In this document: positions 62,244 through 64,000 of the stretch, in pieces
How the letters are laid out: every line of letters starts with the position of its first letter
Numbering within the stretch: position 1 is the first letter of the stretch
NCBI GenBank assembly: GCA_963783195.1
Contig: CAWAMV010000004.1
Span: forward strand, 248,001 to 312,000
Direction: 5' to 3'
DNA length: 64,000 nucleotides
Origin: Croceibacterium_B sp963783195
GTDB lineage: Bacteria; Pseudomonadota; Alphaproteobacteria; Sphingomonadales; Sphingomonadaceae
The notes under the pieces: generated by a model
Databases searched by the model: none
Seen by the model: the letters and a program-made list of their open reading frames with translations, nothing else
Told to the model about the DNA's origin: nothing
Position numbers and translations under genes: made by a program

Positions 62244-64000
62244 TTGAAATCTCAAACCGGATCCAACTGGCGCGGACGCCTCGTGGATCGCGCGACGGCA
62301 TTCCTGTCGGTCGGGCTGGCCCGCTTCGCCGAGCTCGATCCTGCAGCGCAGCGCCGCTGGGTCGCCGTTATGGACGCCGGCCTCTGCCTGCTTGCCACCT
62401 GGATCGCGTTCGCGCTGCGGCTCGGCCTCGTCTATCTCCCGCTGACGCCGTTCCTGGTGGTCCTTGCGCTCGGCGCACTGTGCTGGGCGGTCGTCGCGCG
62501 CCATCTCGGCTTCTACCGGATGATGCTGCGCTTCTCCGGCGGGCAAACAATGTTCGACCTGATCTGGGCGGCGATCCTGATGATCGTGATGATGAGCGCG
62601 CTCATCCTGGCATTGAGGGTCGACAGCCTGCCGCGTACAATGGCCGTGCTGCAGCCGATGACCTTCATCGGTCTCGTCGGCATCTCGCGGCTTGCCCTGC
62701 GTTTCCTGCTGGTCGATTTCGCTCCGCGCGCCGGCGGCAGCGCGGAACGCAACGTCGTGATCTACGGCGCCGGCCGGGCCGGGCAGCAGCTCGCCCTGTC
62801 GATGCGGCACGAACCGCACATTCGCGTGCTCGGCTACTTCGACGACGACTGGCGCCTGCACGGCCAGCGGATAGAGGGACGCCCAATTCACGATCCGGCG
62901 CGAATGTCGGCCGTGCTGCATGGCGACCGGGTGGACGAGGTCCTGATCGCCCTGCCGAGCGCGTCACGCGAACGCAGGCGCGAGATCGTCGAGGCGCTTG
63001 CAGCCGCACGGGGTCGAAGTGCGTGCGCTTCCCTCCACGGCGGAGATCATCTCGGGCCAGGTCACGCTGAGCGACCTGCGCGAGGTCGAAATCGAGGATC
63101 TGCTGGGACGCGATCCCGTGCCGCCGAACGAACTGCTGCTGGGGAGAAACGTCGCCGGGAAGACCGTGCTGGTGACCGGCGCCGGGGGATCCATCGGCTC
63201 CGAGCTGTGCCGGCAGATCCTTCGCGCCCATCCGCAAAGGCTGGTGCTGGTCGAACATTCGGAGTTCGCGCTCTATACCATCTCGGAAGAGCTGCGCGCC
63301 GATCCCGTGCTTAGCGGCTGCGAGCTGATGACCGAGCTGTGCAACGTCTGCGACGCGGAAGCGGTCGGACGGATCTTCGCGCGCTATCGACCCGAGACGG
63401 TATTTCACTCTGCGGCCTACAAGCACGTTCCACTGGTCGAGGCGAACCCGATCGCCGGCGTCTGCAACAACGTGTTCGGCACACTCAACTGCTGCCTCGC
63501 GGCGGAAGCCGCCGGAGTTGCGAGTTTCATTCTCATCTCGACCGACAAGGCGGTTCGCCCGACCAACGTGATGGGCGCTTCCAAGCGCGTGTGCGAGCTG
63601 GTGCTCCAGGCGCGCGCGGCGCTTGGCGGCGGCACGACCTTCACCATGGTCCGCTTCGGCAACGTGCTCGGCTCGAGCGGTTCGGTCATCCCGCGCTTCA
63701 AGGCGCAGATCGCCGCCGGAGGGCCGGTCACAGTGACCGACCGGGAGGTGACGCGCTATTTCATGACCATCCCCGAGGCGGCGCAGCTTGTGATCCAGGC
63801 GGGCGCGATGGCCGAAGGCGGCGACGTCTTCGTCCTCGACATGGGCGAGCCGGTCAAGATCATCGAACTTGCCAAGACCCTGATCCGCCTGTCGCACCGC
63901 TCGGTCCGTGACGACGAGCATCCCTCGGGAGAAATCGAGATCGTCGAGATCGGCCTGCGCGACGGGGAGAAGAAGTACGAGGAGCTGCTGATCGGAAACG
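62244..64000 (+). CDS. CapD/WbpM/PglF-type nucleotide-sugar 4,6-dehydratase (partial, one frame break)
   Basis: Runs off the right edge. N-terminal membrane part with four helices (WVAVMDAGLCLLATWIAFAL, FLVVLALGALCWAVVARHLG) and a first Rossmann fold (NVVIYGAGRAGQQLALSMRH). Then the frame changes near 63010, where one extra base fits: before it EIVEALAAA, after it GVEVRALPSTAEIISGQVTL. The catalytic SDR has VLVTGAGGSIGSELCRQILR, the TDK motif ISTDKAVRPTNVMGASKR, and FGNVLGSSGSVIPRFKAQI. These enzymes make UDP-4-keto-6-deoxy sugars, including for FucNAc/QuiNAc-type residues. The start is a TTG at 62244, with GGGAG about 10 nt upstream. It could belong to this polysaccharide locus. Confidence 0.9.

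Overview
High-GC alphaproteobacterial chromosome, most likely Sphingomonadales (Erythrobacteraceae/Sphingomonadaceae type). The pointers are a SciP/DUF1153 cell-cycle regulator, a BamF/DUF3035 lipoprotein, the order purK-folA-ribF-ileS-lspA, and mosaic palindromic repeats of the CCCCGGA...TCCGGGG / ATGCTGAA...TTCAGCAT kind that are common in this order. No rRNA, tRNA, IS element, prophage or CRISPR array was seen.

Region 1 (1-29.4 kb) is housekeeping. It runs purK 3' end, folA, ribF, ileS, lspA, DUF3035; then a CNNM/CBS protein, an OmpA-like lipoprotein, an inositol-monophosphatase-type phosphatase, sucC, exoD, DUF445, a two-gene RND efflux system, a GlsB-type protein, sciP, mnmA, DUF2254, a serine hydrolase, the overlapping trio pdxH/CDF/phzF, a class II J-protein, yihY and fabI. 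Three palindromic repeat insertions crowd into 1.8 kb here. One supplies the ribF stop codon and two lie in frame inside ileS.

Region 2 (29.5-50.2 kb) is an exopolysaccharide locus of the Wzx/Wzy type: a metallophosphoesterase, an O-antigen-ligase-like protein, a Wza-like export lipoprotein, a Wzc-like tyrosine autokinase, an unknown TPR-like protein, a monotopic initiating sugar transferase, a DegT aminotransferase with a split transketolase, two GT4 glycosyltransferases, a Wzy-like polymerase, a Wzx flippase, galE, and a capG-capF-capE set predicted to make UDP-N-acetyl-L-fucosamine. Two junctions carry 15-bp tandem repeats inside small ORFs that overlap the next start codon by 4 nt.

Region 3 (50.3-61.7 kb, minus strand) is a type I secretion system: a TolC-like channel, an ABC exporter without an N-terminal peptidase-like domain, a HlyD adaptor, and a roughly 1,440-residue RTX protein ending at a strong terminator, with an OafA-type acyltransferase between them. 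The window ends in a CapD/WbpM-type nucleotide-sugar dehydratase gene (62.2 kb onward).

Caveat: ileS (one site), capF, capE, hlyD, the ABC exporter, the RTX gene and the final dehydratase gene all carry frame breaks. Where examined, the breaks look like small indels with conserved protein resuming in another frame. The RTX gene alone has at least a dozen. Sequencing or assembly error is the simplest explanation for the 48.7-63.1 kb set, so those genes are annotated as full-length genes with frame breaks rather than as firm pseudogenes.
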